Shown here: in pieces, positions 1 through 6,463 of the stretch
How positions within the stretch are numbered: position 1 is the stretch's first letter
Layout: each line of letters starts with the position of its first letter
Source of the DNA: Selenomonadaceae bacterium
GTDB lineage: Bacteria > Bacillota > Negativicutes > Selenomonadales > Selenomonadaceae
NCBI GenBank assembly: GCA_016280345.1
Contig: JAEEGN010000284.1
Location: forward strand, 1-7,992
Direction: 5' to 3'
DNA length: 7,992 nucleotides
Notes under the pieces: generated by a model
Database searches by the model: none
What the model was told of the DNA's origin: nothing
Seen by the model: only the letters and a program-made list of their open reading frames with translations
Program-made: the position numbers and the translations under genes

Positions 1-1
1 C

Positions 2-1630
2 AAGTCCCAGGCGGTGCGCCTGAACTACACGGCGAAAGACGGCGGACTCTACGAGCTAAACCTCATCGACACCCCGCGCCACGTGGACTTCAACTACGAA
101 GTCTCCCGGAGCCTCGCCGCCTGCGAGGGTGCCCTGCTGGTGGTGGACGCCACCCAGGGCGTGGAGGCACAGACGCTGGCCAACGTCTATCTGGCCCTCG
201 ACCACGACCTCGAAATCATCCCCGTCATCAACAAAGTGGACCTGCCCAGCGCCGACCCCGAAAAAGTCAAGCGGGAAATCGAGGAAGTCATCGGCCTTGA
301 CGCCTCGGACGCGGTGCTGGCCTCGGCCAAAACGGGCCTCGGCGTCGACGACATCCTCGAAGCCATCGTCGCCCGCATCCCGCCCCCCGGCGGCGACGAG
401 AAAAAGCCGCTCCGGGCGCTGATCTTCGACTCCTACTTCGACTCCTACAAAGGCGTCATCGCCCACATCCGGCTCATGGACGGCCATATCGAGAAAGGCA
501 GCCAGCTGAAGATGATGGCCACCGGCAAAGTCTTCGAGGCCACCGACGTAGGCTGCTTCCGCCCGGCCCCCGTCGAGGTGCCGCGCCTCGGCCCCGGCGA
601 CGTCGGCTTCATCGCCGGCAGCCTGAAAAACGTCCGGGACGTGCGCGTGGGCGACACCGTCACCACCGCGGAAACCCCGGCGTCGGAGCCGCTGCCCGGC
701 TATCGCGGCGTCACGCCGATGGTTTACTGCGGCCTCTACCCGGTGGACAGCGCTGACTACGACAGCCTCAAAGACGCGCTGGAAAAACTCCAGCTCAACG
801 ACGCCGCCCTCGTCTTCGAACCGGAAACCTCCGTCGCCCTGGGCTTCGGCTTCCGCTGCGGCTTTTTGGGCCTCCTCCACATGGACGTCATCCAGGAACG
901 GCTGGAGCGCGAATACCATCTGAAACTCATCACCACCGCCCCCAGCGTCATCTACCACGTCCACCTCACCGACGGCACCATGATTGCCGTGGACAACCCG
1001 GCCAAGCTGCCGCCGCCCCAGAAAATCGACTTCATCGAGGAGCCCTACGTCAAAGCCACCGTCATCGTCCCCAGCGACTATGTGGGCGCCGTCATGCAGG
1101 TCTCCCAGGACAAACGCGGCGAATACAAAAGCATGGACTACCTCGACACCAACCGCGTCATGCTCATCTACCACATCCCGCTGTCGGAAATCATCTACGA
1201 CTACTTCGACCAGCTCAAGTCCACCACCCGGGGCTACGCCTCGCTGGACTACGAACTCGCCGACTATCAGGAAGCCAAGCTGGTCAAGCTCGACATCCTC
1301 CTGAACGGCGAACCGGTGGACGCCCTCTCCACCATCGTCTTCAACGAACAGGCCGCCTACCGGGGCCGCCTGCTGGCCGCCAAGCTGAAGGAAATCATCC
1401 CCAAGCAGATGTTTGAGATCCCCATCCAGGCCGCGGTGGGCAGCAAGATCGTCGCCCGGGAAAACGTCCGCGCCTTCCGCAAAGACGTCCTCGCCAAATG
1501 CTACGGCGGCGACATCACCCGCAAGCGCAAACTGCTGGAAAAGCAAAAAGAAGGCAAAAAGCGCATGAAAGCCGTCGGCAGCGTTGAAGTCCCCCAGGAA
1601 GCCTTCATGGCCGTACTGAAAATCCACTGA
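2..1630 (+). CDS. lepA: Elongation factor 4 (LepA), 5'-truncated by window edge
   Basis: LepA is a ribosome-binding translational GTPase that acts on the 70S ribosome in the cytoplasm and is linked to back-translocation and initiation or biogenesis. The frame is already open at base 2 and reads KSQAVRLNYT, the usual LepA sequence after switch I, so the GTG at base 14 is internal and the true start lies outside the window. About 542 codons are present; the E. coli protein has 599, so roughly the first 55-65 residues (P-loop and most of switch I) are missing. Visible motifs are the G3 region (DTPRHVDF, bases 68-91), G4 NKVD and G5 SAK, then the EF-G-like domains, and the diagnostic LepA C-terminus with ITRKRKLLEKQKEGKKRMK and a final VLKIH. 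The G3 glycine is replaced by arginine (CGC at 77-79, where GGC would be expected), which is odd for a GTPase. It ends at TGA just before a shared terminator. Identity is very secure. Confidence 0.97.
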   Translation, partial: KSQAVRLNYTAKDGGLYELNLIDTPRHVDFNYEVSRSLAACEGALLVVDATQGVEAQTLANVYLALDHDLEIIPVINKVDLPSADPEKVKREIEEVIGLDASDAVLASAKTGLGVDDILEAIVARIPPPGGDEKKPLRALIFDSYFDSYKGVIAHIRLMDGHIEKGSQLKMMATGKVFEATDVGCFRPAPVEVPRLGPGDVGFIAGSLKNVRDVRVGDTVTTAETPASEPLPGYRGVTPMVYCGLYPVDSADYDSLKDALEKLQLNDAALVFEPETSVALGFGFRCGFLGLLHMDVIQERLEREYHLKLITTAPSVIYHVHLTDGTMIAVDNPAKLPPPQKIDFIEEPYVKATVIVPSDYVGAVMQVSQDKRGEYKSMDYLDTNRVMLIYHIPLSEIIYDYFDQLKSTTRGYASLDYELADYQEAKLVKLDILLNGEPVDALSTIVFNEQAAYRGRLLAAKLKEIIPKQMFEIPIQAAVGSKIVARENVRAFRKDVLAKCYGGDITRKRKLLEKQKEGKKRMKAVGSVEVPQEAFMAVLKIH

Positions 1631-1638
1631 CGAATGAC

Positions 1639-1682
1639 AAAAAGCACGCCATCCCGCGAAAAGCGGCGACAGCGTGCTTTTT
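1639..1682. terminator. Bidirectional intrinsic terminator between lepA and the convergent membrane-protein gene
   Basis: An 11-bp perfect stem pairs 1639-1649 (AAAAAGCACGC) with 1672-1682 (GCGTGCTTTTT). A smaller inner hairpin, CCGC/GCGG, lies around a GAAAA loop at 1654-1666. Both strands end in a run of five T, so it can stop lepA transcripts (9 nt after the stop codon) and minus-strand transcripts of the gene ending at 1796. Confidence 0.85.
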
Positions 1683-1795
1683 CTATGGCATTAGGCAAAG
1701 ATTCGGCTTCTCGTTTTTTCATCACGATCCAATAGCTTCATTTCTTCGCCTTGCGTGTAAGGCAGCAACCGTTTTTCCGCCCCATCCCCTCTCCG

Positions 1796-3457
1796 TCAGG
1801 GCGCTTTTCCCGGGACGAGCCGGATATCGTCGATGCCGAAATAAGCGCAGACATACTCTCTCGTCATGCCCGCGTCGAAATCATCGTAAGCGATATGGCG
1901 GAGTACCCGCCGCCGCTCCGGGATAGCGCTGGGGGGCAGGGAAACGACCTTCTCCCCCAGGGCGGCCTGCCCGGCGATGTACCCGATCCGCACCGCGTCC
2001 TCCTGCCAGATGGAATGCAGCACCCCCAGCGTCGCCACCACGACAAAGCCCAGGATCAGAATGCCGCCGCGCCGGAACACGCTCCCCTCGGGACGATCGA
2101 AAAACCTCTCCCGCACCACCGGAATCCGAAGCACCACCACGGCTCCCATGATGAGCATCACCGACGAACTGAACAGCGCCCGCCCCGGAAACGAAGGCGC
2201 CCCCAGCATCAGGAGATTGTTCGCCAGACAAAGCAGGACAAAAAACGCCGCGTAGCGAAGCTCCGGGAAATCCGCCATCACCGCCCGCGCGGAGGCCCGG
2301 CTCCCCAGCGCGGCCATCCGGCTCTTCGTCAAGCCGAAAGCGCGGCAGCCGGACAAATAGACAAAACCCGTGCCCAACAGATAAATCAAAGCCTCTTCCA
2401 ATCCCTGCATCGTATTATTGAAATGGGAAAGCAGCACTTCCTCCGTCAGCCCCAGCGGGAAGAAAACCCCATGAACCACCAGCCACTCCAGCGTCCGGTA
2501 AAAAAACCCCGTCGTAAAAAAAGAAACGGTAACAACCGCCAGCGTCCCCAGCAGCACCCGATGACGTCCCCGCGCCTTCACCGCCAGCGGCAGGGTGCCG
2601 CGCCGTCCCGCCGTCTCCAGCCGCAGCATCCGCCACGCCAGCGCCACCGTCAAAAGAATTGGCAGAAGATACATCACCATTTCCAGATTCGCCGGGATCT
2701 CATTCAGAAAATGGAACAGCCACGAACGATCGTTGTCCTCCTCTATGCGGACATAATTTCCCGGCGCGACAAGACAAACGACACTTCCCAGACAGGCGCC
2801 TATCGCCCCGCGCCCCATCCACGCCTCGTACCGCCCCCGGCAAAAGGCCCGATACGAAAGCCAACCGGCGAGCGCCGTCGTCGTCACCGTCAGATTCTCC
2901 ACTGAACAGGCGGCCATCGCGCCCAGAGGCAACATCCACTTCTCCTGCAGGGGCCATGTCCGCCACCGCCCCGCATCCGCCAGATTATACGGCAACAGAA
3001 AAATCGCCGCCAGCAACCCGGTCCATAAATACACCGCCGAACCGCAAAGCCAAATGGCCACCTCGCCGAAATGGGACAGCCCCAGCCACAAAAACGCCCC
3101 CATCACCAACAGCATCTCCGACTCATCGGCGAAAGCCAGACGCCTCCGGCAGTGCATCAGCAGCACCGCGCACATGGCCGCGAACGCGAAAGCGTTGGCG
3201 ATATTGAACCAAAACTTACCCAGAAACACAAAAAAGAACTGGACGAAAAAACTCACCAGCCGCCCGCCATGCATCATATAATACCGCCCCAACGAATGAA
3301 ACACGTCACCGAGGGACTGGATATGATCCCCCGTTTTCCAGACGAGGGCCGCCAGATAATCGTCCCGGTAAAGGGGCATCCAGGCATTGGCCAGATACAT
3401 CAGAAAAAACCAGCCCAGCAGCACGGCGAAGCCTTTCCGCCTTTGATGGGTCCCCAT
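1796..3457 (-). CDS. Polytopic membrane protein, DUF6056-like (possible GT-C-type glycosyltransferase)
   Basis: A 553-residue integral membrane protein with about 10-12 hydrophobic segments, roughly at residues 11-25, 66-101, 116-160, 176-200, 217-232, 256-277, 301-320, 355-370, 402-420, 428-447 and 464-484, then a hydrophilic tail (485-553). I recognise a DUF6056-like pattern: YRDDYLAALVW after the first membrane segment (D32, D33), HGGRL near 63-67, CSVENLTV (184-191), APGNYVR (231-237) and FPGRALF (423-429). An acidic pair in the first loop is a hallmark of GT-C glycosyltransferases using lipid-linked sugars, so a role in surface glycan or lipid modification is possible, but that is inference; the family is uncharacterised. 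The ATG is supported by GGAGG at 3465-3469, 7 nt upstream. It converges on lepA and shares the terminator at 1639-1682. No glycan-synthesis neighbours are visible. A decayed second copy of its 5' end lies at 7791-7992. Confidence 0.8.
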   Translation of the reverse strand: MGTHQRRKGFAVLLGWFFLMYLANAWMPLYRDDYLAALVWKTGDHIQSLGDVFHSLGRYYMMHGGRLVSFFVQFFFVFLGKFWFNIANAFAFAAMCAVLLMHCRRRLAFADESEMLLVMGAFLWLGLSHFGEVAIWLCGSAVYLWTGLLAAIFLLPYNLADAGRWRTWPLQEKWMLPLGAMAACSVENLTVTTTALAGWLSYRAFCRGRYEAWMGRGAIGACLGSVVCLVAPGNYVRIEEDNDRSWLFHFLNEIPANLEMVMYLLPILLTVALAWRMLRLETAGRRGTLPLAVKARGRHRVLLGTLAVVTVSFFTTGFFYRTLEWLVVHGVFFPLGLTEEVLLSHFNNTMQGLEEALIYLLGTGFVYLSGCRAFGLTKSRMAALGSRASARAVMADFPELRYAAFFVLLCLANNLLMLGAPSFPGRALFSSSVMLIMGAVVVLRIPVVRERFFDRPEGSVFRRGGILILGFVVVATLGVLHSIWQEDAVRIGYIAGQAALGEKVVSLPPSAIPERRRVLRHIAYDDFDAGMTREYVCAYFGIDDIRLVPGKAP

Positions 3458-3651
3458 GAATCAACCTCCGGAATCTTGCCATCATGACGACAAAGATCGG
3501 TAAATGGCAATCGTAAATCAAACCCGCCTCATTGGTTTCCATCCCCGCCAATAGTTTAAGGCGTACGACAATCTTACATCGCGTGGATTGAATTCCTGTG
3601 AGCAAGGGATACCGTTTCCCTCCGCCCCCACTCGCTATACAGGCTTTCACG

Positions 3652-3669
3652 CCCGCTTATAAAAGCGGG
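3652..3669. repeat. Small GC-rich hairpin
   Basis: CCCGCTT at 3652-3658 and AAGCGGG at 3663-3669 form a perfect 7-bp stem with a four-base ATAA loop. No T-run follows on either strand, so it does not look like an ordinary intrinsic terminator. Function unknown. Confidence 0.5.
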
Positions 3670-3714
3670 AGACTCATTGTTTCGGATAACCAGATCATCC
3701 TGCCAATACTCCTT

Positions 3715-3743
3715 TTGCTTTCAATTCATCCCCATTTTATTAT
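3715..3743 (+). promoter_or_regulatory. Possible sigma-70-like promoter
   Basis: TTGCTT at 3715-3720, a 17-nt spacer, and TATTAT at 3738-3743. The -10 box is good but the -35 box keeps only TTG of the consensus. It would start transcription inside the inverted repeat at 3744-3793, pointing toward the transposase remnant. Pattern match only; A/T-rich spacer sequence gives such matches by chance. Confidence 0.25.
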
Positions 3744-3793
3744 AACGCCAGTGTTCGGATTATGTCGATAGGCAAAATCTGAACACTGGCGTT
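3744..3793. repeat. 17-bp inverted repeat (long hairpin) upstream of the transposase remnant
   Basis: AACGCCAGTGTTCGGAT at 3744-3760 pairs with ATCTGAACACTGGCGTT at 3777-3793 along all 17 positions except one, which can form a G-U pair in RNA. The 16-nt loop is 3761-3776. Plus-strand RNA would end in only four T; minus-strand RNA would be followed by an A/T-rich TTATAATAAAA. It could be a terminator that insulates the neighbouring genes, or a relic of a mobile element. Which one cannot be decided from this window. Confidence 0.65.
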
Positions 3794-3884
3794 TTCCTTC
3801 CAGAACAGGCTTCGCGTCGGCCGCTGATGGAATAAGGCATGCCTGCCGCTAAACGGAAAATTTCCTACACAACAAAAGGAATCC

Positions 3885-4667
3885 ATGCTATACCAGAATA
3901 GTAAGATGAAGAAACTGGCCAAAGGCATGAAAGCCGTTGCCGGGAAGTTGGAGGATTTGCAGGCGAAATGGGAAAACACGCTCGTCAATGTGGAGGAAGG
4001 ACGGGACAAGGCTGCCGTCAAGGCCGTTGCGGAGATGCTCTCCAGGCATGAAGGCAATCCGGCGAATATCACATCGGCGACCAGCGACATGTCCGCATCC
4101 TATCTCCCCACAATCAAGGAAAACTTCCTGAACGCCATGCAGATTGTGGACAAGTTCCATGTCAAACAGGCGCTGCTGAAGGCGATGGATGAGGTCCGCA
4201 AGGAAGAGCAGAAGAAAACCGCGGACAAGAAGACACTGTTCTCTTACCGCAAGCTGTTCATGGTGCCGGAAAGGAAGATGACCGACGCACAAAAGAATCG
4301 CTTGACAAACCTGTCCCAAAGCTTTCCGAAGACAGGGAGGGCGTTCCGCATTGTGCAGGCTCTCGATGAATTCTATTCAGCGGACAGCCGTGACGAAGGA
4401 GAGCGGCGCTTTTCCCAGCTATACTCGTGGATGCGCAGGTGTCGGCTTGAACCGATGAAAGAAGCCGCAACTACTCTCATGAACCACAAAGAGGAAATAT
4501 TGAACTATTTCACGAACCGCTTGACAAACGCCATTTCCGAGGGAATCAATTCAATGATCCAAGCGGCAAAACGAAAGGCGAGAGGCTGCCATACGTTTGA
4601 AGGATTTGCGTCTATGATTTATCTCGTTGCAGGAAAATTGAAATTGTCCCTTCCTTGTCCATTATGA
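3885..4667 (+). pseudogene. ISL3-family transposase, C-terminal fragment
   Basis: The 260 residues match the C-terminal part of ISL3-family (IS204/IS1001/IS1096/IS1165 group) DDE transposases. Recognisable blocks are VEEGRDKAAVKA (36-47), SDMSASYLPTI (67-77), IVDKFHVKQALL (87-98), YFTNRLTNAISEGINSM (208-224, with the likely catalytic Glu at 219) and AAKRKARGCHTFEGF (227-241). Full-length members have about 400-440 residues, with an N-terminal zinc-binding and HTH region and the first catalytic Asp upstream; all of that is missing. The first ~30 residues do not resemble the family, and the frame has a stop at 3825-3827, so the 5' half was probably lost by deletion rather than hidden in another frame. 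AAGGAA sits just before the ATG at 3885, so a short protein could be translated, but it should not transpose. Base use is less GC-rich than lepA or the operon, consistent with transfer. Confidence 0.85.
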
Positions 4668-4679
4668 TTGTGTTTTGTG

Positions 4680-4705
4680 TTTTCCACTATTTTGGGAGTA
4701 GCGCC
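4680..4705. mobile_element. Possible right terminal inverted repeat of the ISL3-like element
   Basis: Twelve nt after the transposase stop the sequence reads TTTCCACTATTTTGGGAGTA then GCGCC. Read inward from its outer edge it begins GGCGCTACTCCCAAAATAG, similar in style to ISL3-family ends, which begin GG and carry a C-rich then A-rich block. No matching left end is visible upstream, consistent with loss of the 5' part. Recognised by resemblance only; the exact boundary is uncertain. Confidence 0.35.
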
Positions 4706-5141
4706 AAAATTAAGCATTGACTATTTCCACTTTTTACTCCTCTCCAACCAAAACCGACCCCAATTCCCGCGACTACTGGAAAACAGGGGGCGTTCTTTTC
4801 TCTACAATCTGCCGAGATAGGGCCACCGGCTCGTCCATTTCCGCGGTTGATGGCCGGTCTGCGAGCGGGGCTGGCGGCGGTCGGGTCGAGGTAAAGCAAC
4901 GGCGGTCGGTGGATTGCGTTGTTGGACGGCCATTGGAATACTCCCGGCAGCCCCGTACTTTCCTTGCTCGTCACGGCCAGTAACCACGGGCGCCGATTCC
5001 CCGCGAAAAGTGAAACGTCCCCGAAAATCCTTACCACAGGACTTTCGGGGACGTTTTTTCGTTTGGCGGCATCCATCCGTCGCGGGATCCGGCATCGCCA
5101 AAGAGATGCTATGCCGAATCCTCTGCGCCGGGTACGATACC
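4706..5141. other. Gene-free region between IS remnant and operon
   Basis: About 435 nt, becoming strongly GC-rich after 4800. Open frames exist on both strands (for example minus 4687-5076 and 4802-5101), but none has a recognisable domain or a good ribosome site, and one runs through the putative IS end and through the terminator at 5013-5056. The only clear element is that terminator. The block at about 4740-5000 might be an intergenic repeat or a decayed gene; the sequence alone does not decide. Confidence 0.5.
5013..5056. terminator. Strong intrinsic terminator downstream of the operon
   Basis: A perfect 14-bp stem pairs AAACGTCCCCGAAA (5013-5026) with TTTCGGGGACGTTT (5043-5056). After an A/C mismatch the hairpin can continue with TCCT (5028-5031) against AGGA (5038-5041). 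On the plus strand six T (5054-5059) follow, typical of a strong terminator. On the minus strand the tail is TTTCACTTTTC, weaker but usable, and lies about 85 nt beyond the cupin stop, so it probably also ends the minus-strand operon. Confidence 0.8.
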
Positions 5142-5567
5142 CTATTTCTCGTCCTTCCAGTTATTCTTCGGCGGGATGATCTTGATGGCCTGCGAGGCTA
5201 CGGCTTTTTCCGTGCCGGCGTTCAGATAGCAGCAGAGGAATTCCAGGTCGCCGTCGCCGATGTTCATGGTGGAGTGATACCATCCCTGCGGAATCGAAAT
5301 CAAATCGCCGGGATGGAGCTCCTGTTCCTGCTTGCCGTCGGGGCGCTCGATGGTCTGCATGGCCTTGCCCTTCAGGAAATAAATGAACTCCTCGCTGTCG
5401 GGGTGGTTGTGGCGGGTGTGGCCCATGCCCGGCTTGATCTTGCCGATGCCCACCACCATCTTGTCCACGTTCGTGACCTCGGGCTCGTTCATCCACTGGA
5501 ACTGCCCCCAGTCCAGCACCTGTGTCTCCACGTCGTCCGGCGTTACCATGCTGAGAAATTTCTTCAT
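5142..5567 (-). CDS. Small cupin-domain protein
   Basis: A 141-residue single-domain cupin. Motif 1 is GHTRHNHPDSEEFIYFLKG (49-67), with H53, H55 and E59 or E60 as likely metal ligands. Motif 2, GDLISIPQGWYHSTMN (87-102), fits the consensus G(X)5PXG(X)2H(X)3N exactly, with H98 as the fourth ligand. A soluble cytoplasmic protein is expected, as there is no signal peptide or membrane segment. Cupins of this size include metal-dependent isomerases, dioxygenases and decarboxylases, and also non-catalytic sugar- or ligand-binding proteins, so the substrate cannot be named. The start is the ATG at 5565-5567, 6 nt from a strong ribosome site; an ATG six codons upstream overlaps that site and is unlikely to be used. 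It is the last gene of the operon, 30 nt after the TIM-barrel gene, which suggests it acts on the same metabolite. Confidence 0.9.
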   Translation of the reverse strand: MKKFLSMVTPDDVETQVLDWGQFQWMNEPEVTNVDKMVVGIGKIKPGMGHTRHNHPDSEEFIYFLKGKAMQTIERPDGKQEQELHPGDLISIPQGWYHSTMNIGDGDLEFLCCYLNAGTEKAVASQAIKIIPPKNNWKDEK

Positions 5568-5573
5568 ATCGTT

Positions 5574-5581
5574 TCCTCCCC
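5574..5581 (-). promoter_or_regulatory. Ribosome binding site of the cupin gene
   Basis: Minus-strand GGGGAGGA, 6 nt before the ATG at 5567. It decides the start: the alternative ATG at 5583-5585 sits immediately upstream of this site. Confidence 0.8.
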
Positions 5582-5597
5582 TCATTTTTTCAGCGTC

Positions 5598-6428
5598 TCA
5601 TTTGGCAATGGCCTTGAAGGCCGCCGCCTGGGCCGTCATGCCGCGCTCCGAAGCCAGCCGCTCGATGGACGAAGCGCCGAAGAAGCCGTCGATTTCGGGC
5701 ACGTTCTTGATGACGTAGGCCGCGTCCTCGGGGTCGGCAATCGGCCCGCCGTGGCATATGACCATGATGTCCGGCCGCACCGCGCGCCCGGCCTTGATGA
5801 TGGCGCGGATCTTCTCGCAGCAATCGTCCAGCGTCACCGCCGTCTCAGCGCCGATGGAGCCCTTCGTCGTAAGGCCCATATGAGCCACGAGGATGTCGGC
5901 CCCGGCCTCGGCCATTGCCTTGGCCTGCTCGGGATCGAAGACGTACGGGCAGGTGACCATATCGAGCTTGTGGGCCTCGCGGATCATATCGACTTCCAGA
6001 CCGTAGCCCATGCCAGTCTCCTCCAGATTGGCGCGGAATTTTCCGTCGATGAGCCCGACGGTGGGGAAATTCTGCACGCCGTTGAAGCCCTGGTCCTTGA
6101 GCTGCTTCAGGAAAAGCTCCATGACCCGGAACGGATCGGTGCCGCATACGCCGGCAAGCACCGGCGTCTTCTTGACGATCGGCAGCACCTCCTGCCCCAT
6201 CTCCTGCACGATGGCGTTGGCGTCGCCGTAGGAGAGCAGCCCGGCCAGCGAGCCGCGGCCCGCCATGCGGTAACGACCGGAATTGTAGATGATGAGGATA
6301 TCCACGTCAGCCTTCTCACTGCACTTCGCTGTGATGCCGGTGCCGGCGCCAACGCCCACAAGAATCTTCCCCTGCTTGATCTGCGCCTTGAAATCCTCCA
6401 GAATCTCGGCTCTCGTCTTTTTCAGCAT
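5598..6428 (-). CDS. Phosphoenolpyruvate hydrolase-family TIM-barrel protein (Tm-1 C-terminal half homologue)
   Basis: A 276-residue cytoplasmic TIM-barrel protein of the PEP-hydrolase-like family (COG5564 type), related to the isocitrate lyase/PEP mutase superfamily. Landmarks in order are GVGAGTGITAK (25-35), YNSGRYRMAGRGSLAGLL (48-65), GTDPF (96-100), NFPTVGLIDG (120-129), ETGMGY (137-142), AHMGLT (182-187), CHGGPI (225-230) and GFFGASSIERL (248-258). The length is typical and the protein appears complete. The ATG at 6426-6428 has GGGAGGA 6 nt upstream. The hydrolase name is carried across the family by annotation; I cannot confirm the reaction. This domain is the C-terminal part of the tomato virus-resistance protein Tm-1, and here the preceding gene, 35 nt upstream, encodes the N-terminal part. 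The two are therefore likely to work together. The cupin gene follows after 30 nt. Confidence 0.93.
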   Translation of the reverse strand: MLKKTRAEILEDFKAQIKQGKILVGVGAGTGITAKCSEKADVDILIIYNSGRYRMAGRGSLAGLLSYGDANAIVQEMGQEVLPIVKKTPVLAGVCGTDPFRVMELFLKQLKDQGFNGVQNFPTVGLIDGKFRANLEETGMGYGLEVDMIREAHKLDMVTCPYVFDPEQAKAMAEAGADILVAHMGLTTKGSIGAETAVTLDDCCEKIRAIIKAGRAVRPDIMVICHGGPIADPEDAAYVIKNVPEIDGFFGASSIERLASERGMTAQAAAFKAIAK

Positions 6429-6463
6429 GTTTTTTCCTCCCGTCTTAAAAAAATATTGTATTG

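Larger units (their letters stand above)
3458..3884. other. Gene-free region between the membrane-protein gene and the transposase remnant
   Basis: About 430 nt, less GC-rich than its flanks, with no convincing gene on either strand. It carries the ribosome site and 5' flank of the minus-strand membrane gene, a small hairpin at 3652-3669, a possible plus-strand promoter at 3715-3743 and a long inverted repeat at 3744-3793. I found no clear sigma-70 promoter for the membrane-protein gene here. The sequence just before 3885 does not encode the missing N-terminal half of the transposase in frame: a stop occurs at 3825-3827. Confidence 0.6.

Noticed and set aside
14..16. GTG at base 14 as the start of lepA
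   Set aside because: The frame is open upstream to the window edge and encodes the conserved KSQAV that precedes it in LepA; the P-loop region must lie outside the window.
56..1627. A 523-codon open frame on the minus strand, antisense to lepA
   Set aside because: lepA is unambiguous on the plus strand; the minus frame is rich in Val, Asp, Gly and Ala with no domain, as expected of an antisense shadow in GC-rich DNA.
1751..2905. A 384-codon plus-strand frame over the membrane-protein gene
   Set aside because: Product is almost entirely Arg, Pro, His and Gln, typical of the complement of a hydrophobic membrane-protein gene.
4722..4740. TTTCCACTTTTTACTCC as a second IS-end-like sequence beside 4681-4705
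   Set aside because: Shares only the TTTCCACT and T-rich part with the putative IS end and lacks the GG/CC terminus; likely coincidental.
4687..5076. A 129-codon minus-strand open frame in the gene-free region
   Set aside because: No recognisable domain, no convincing ribosome site, and it runs through both the strong terminator stem and the putative IS end.
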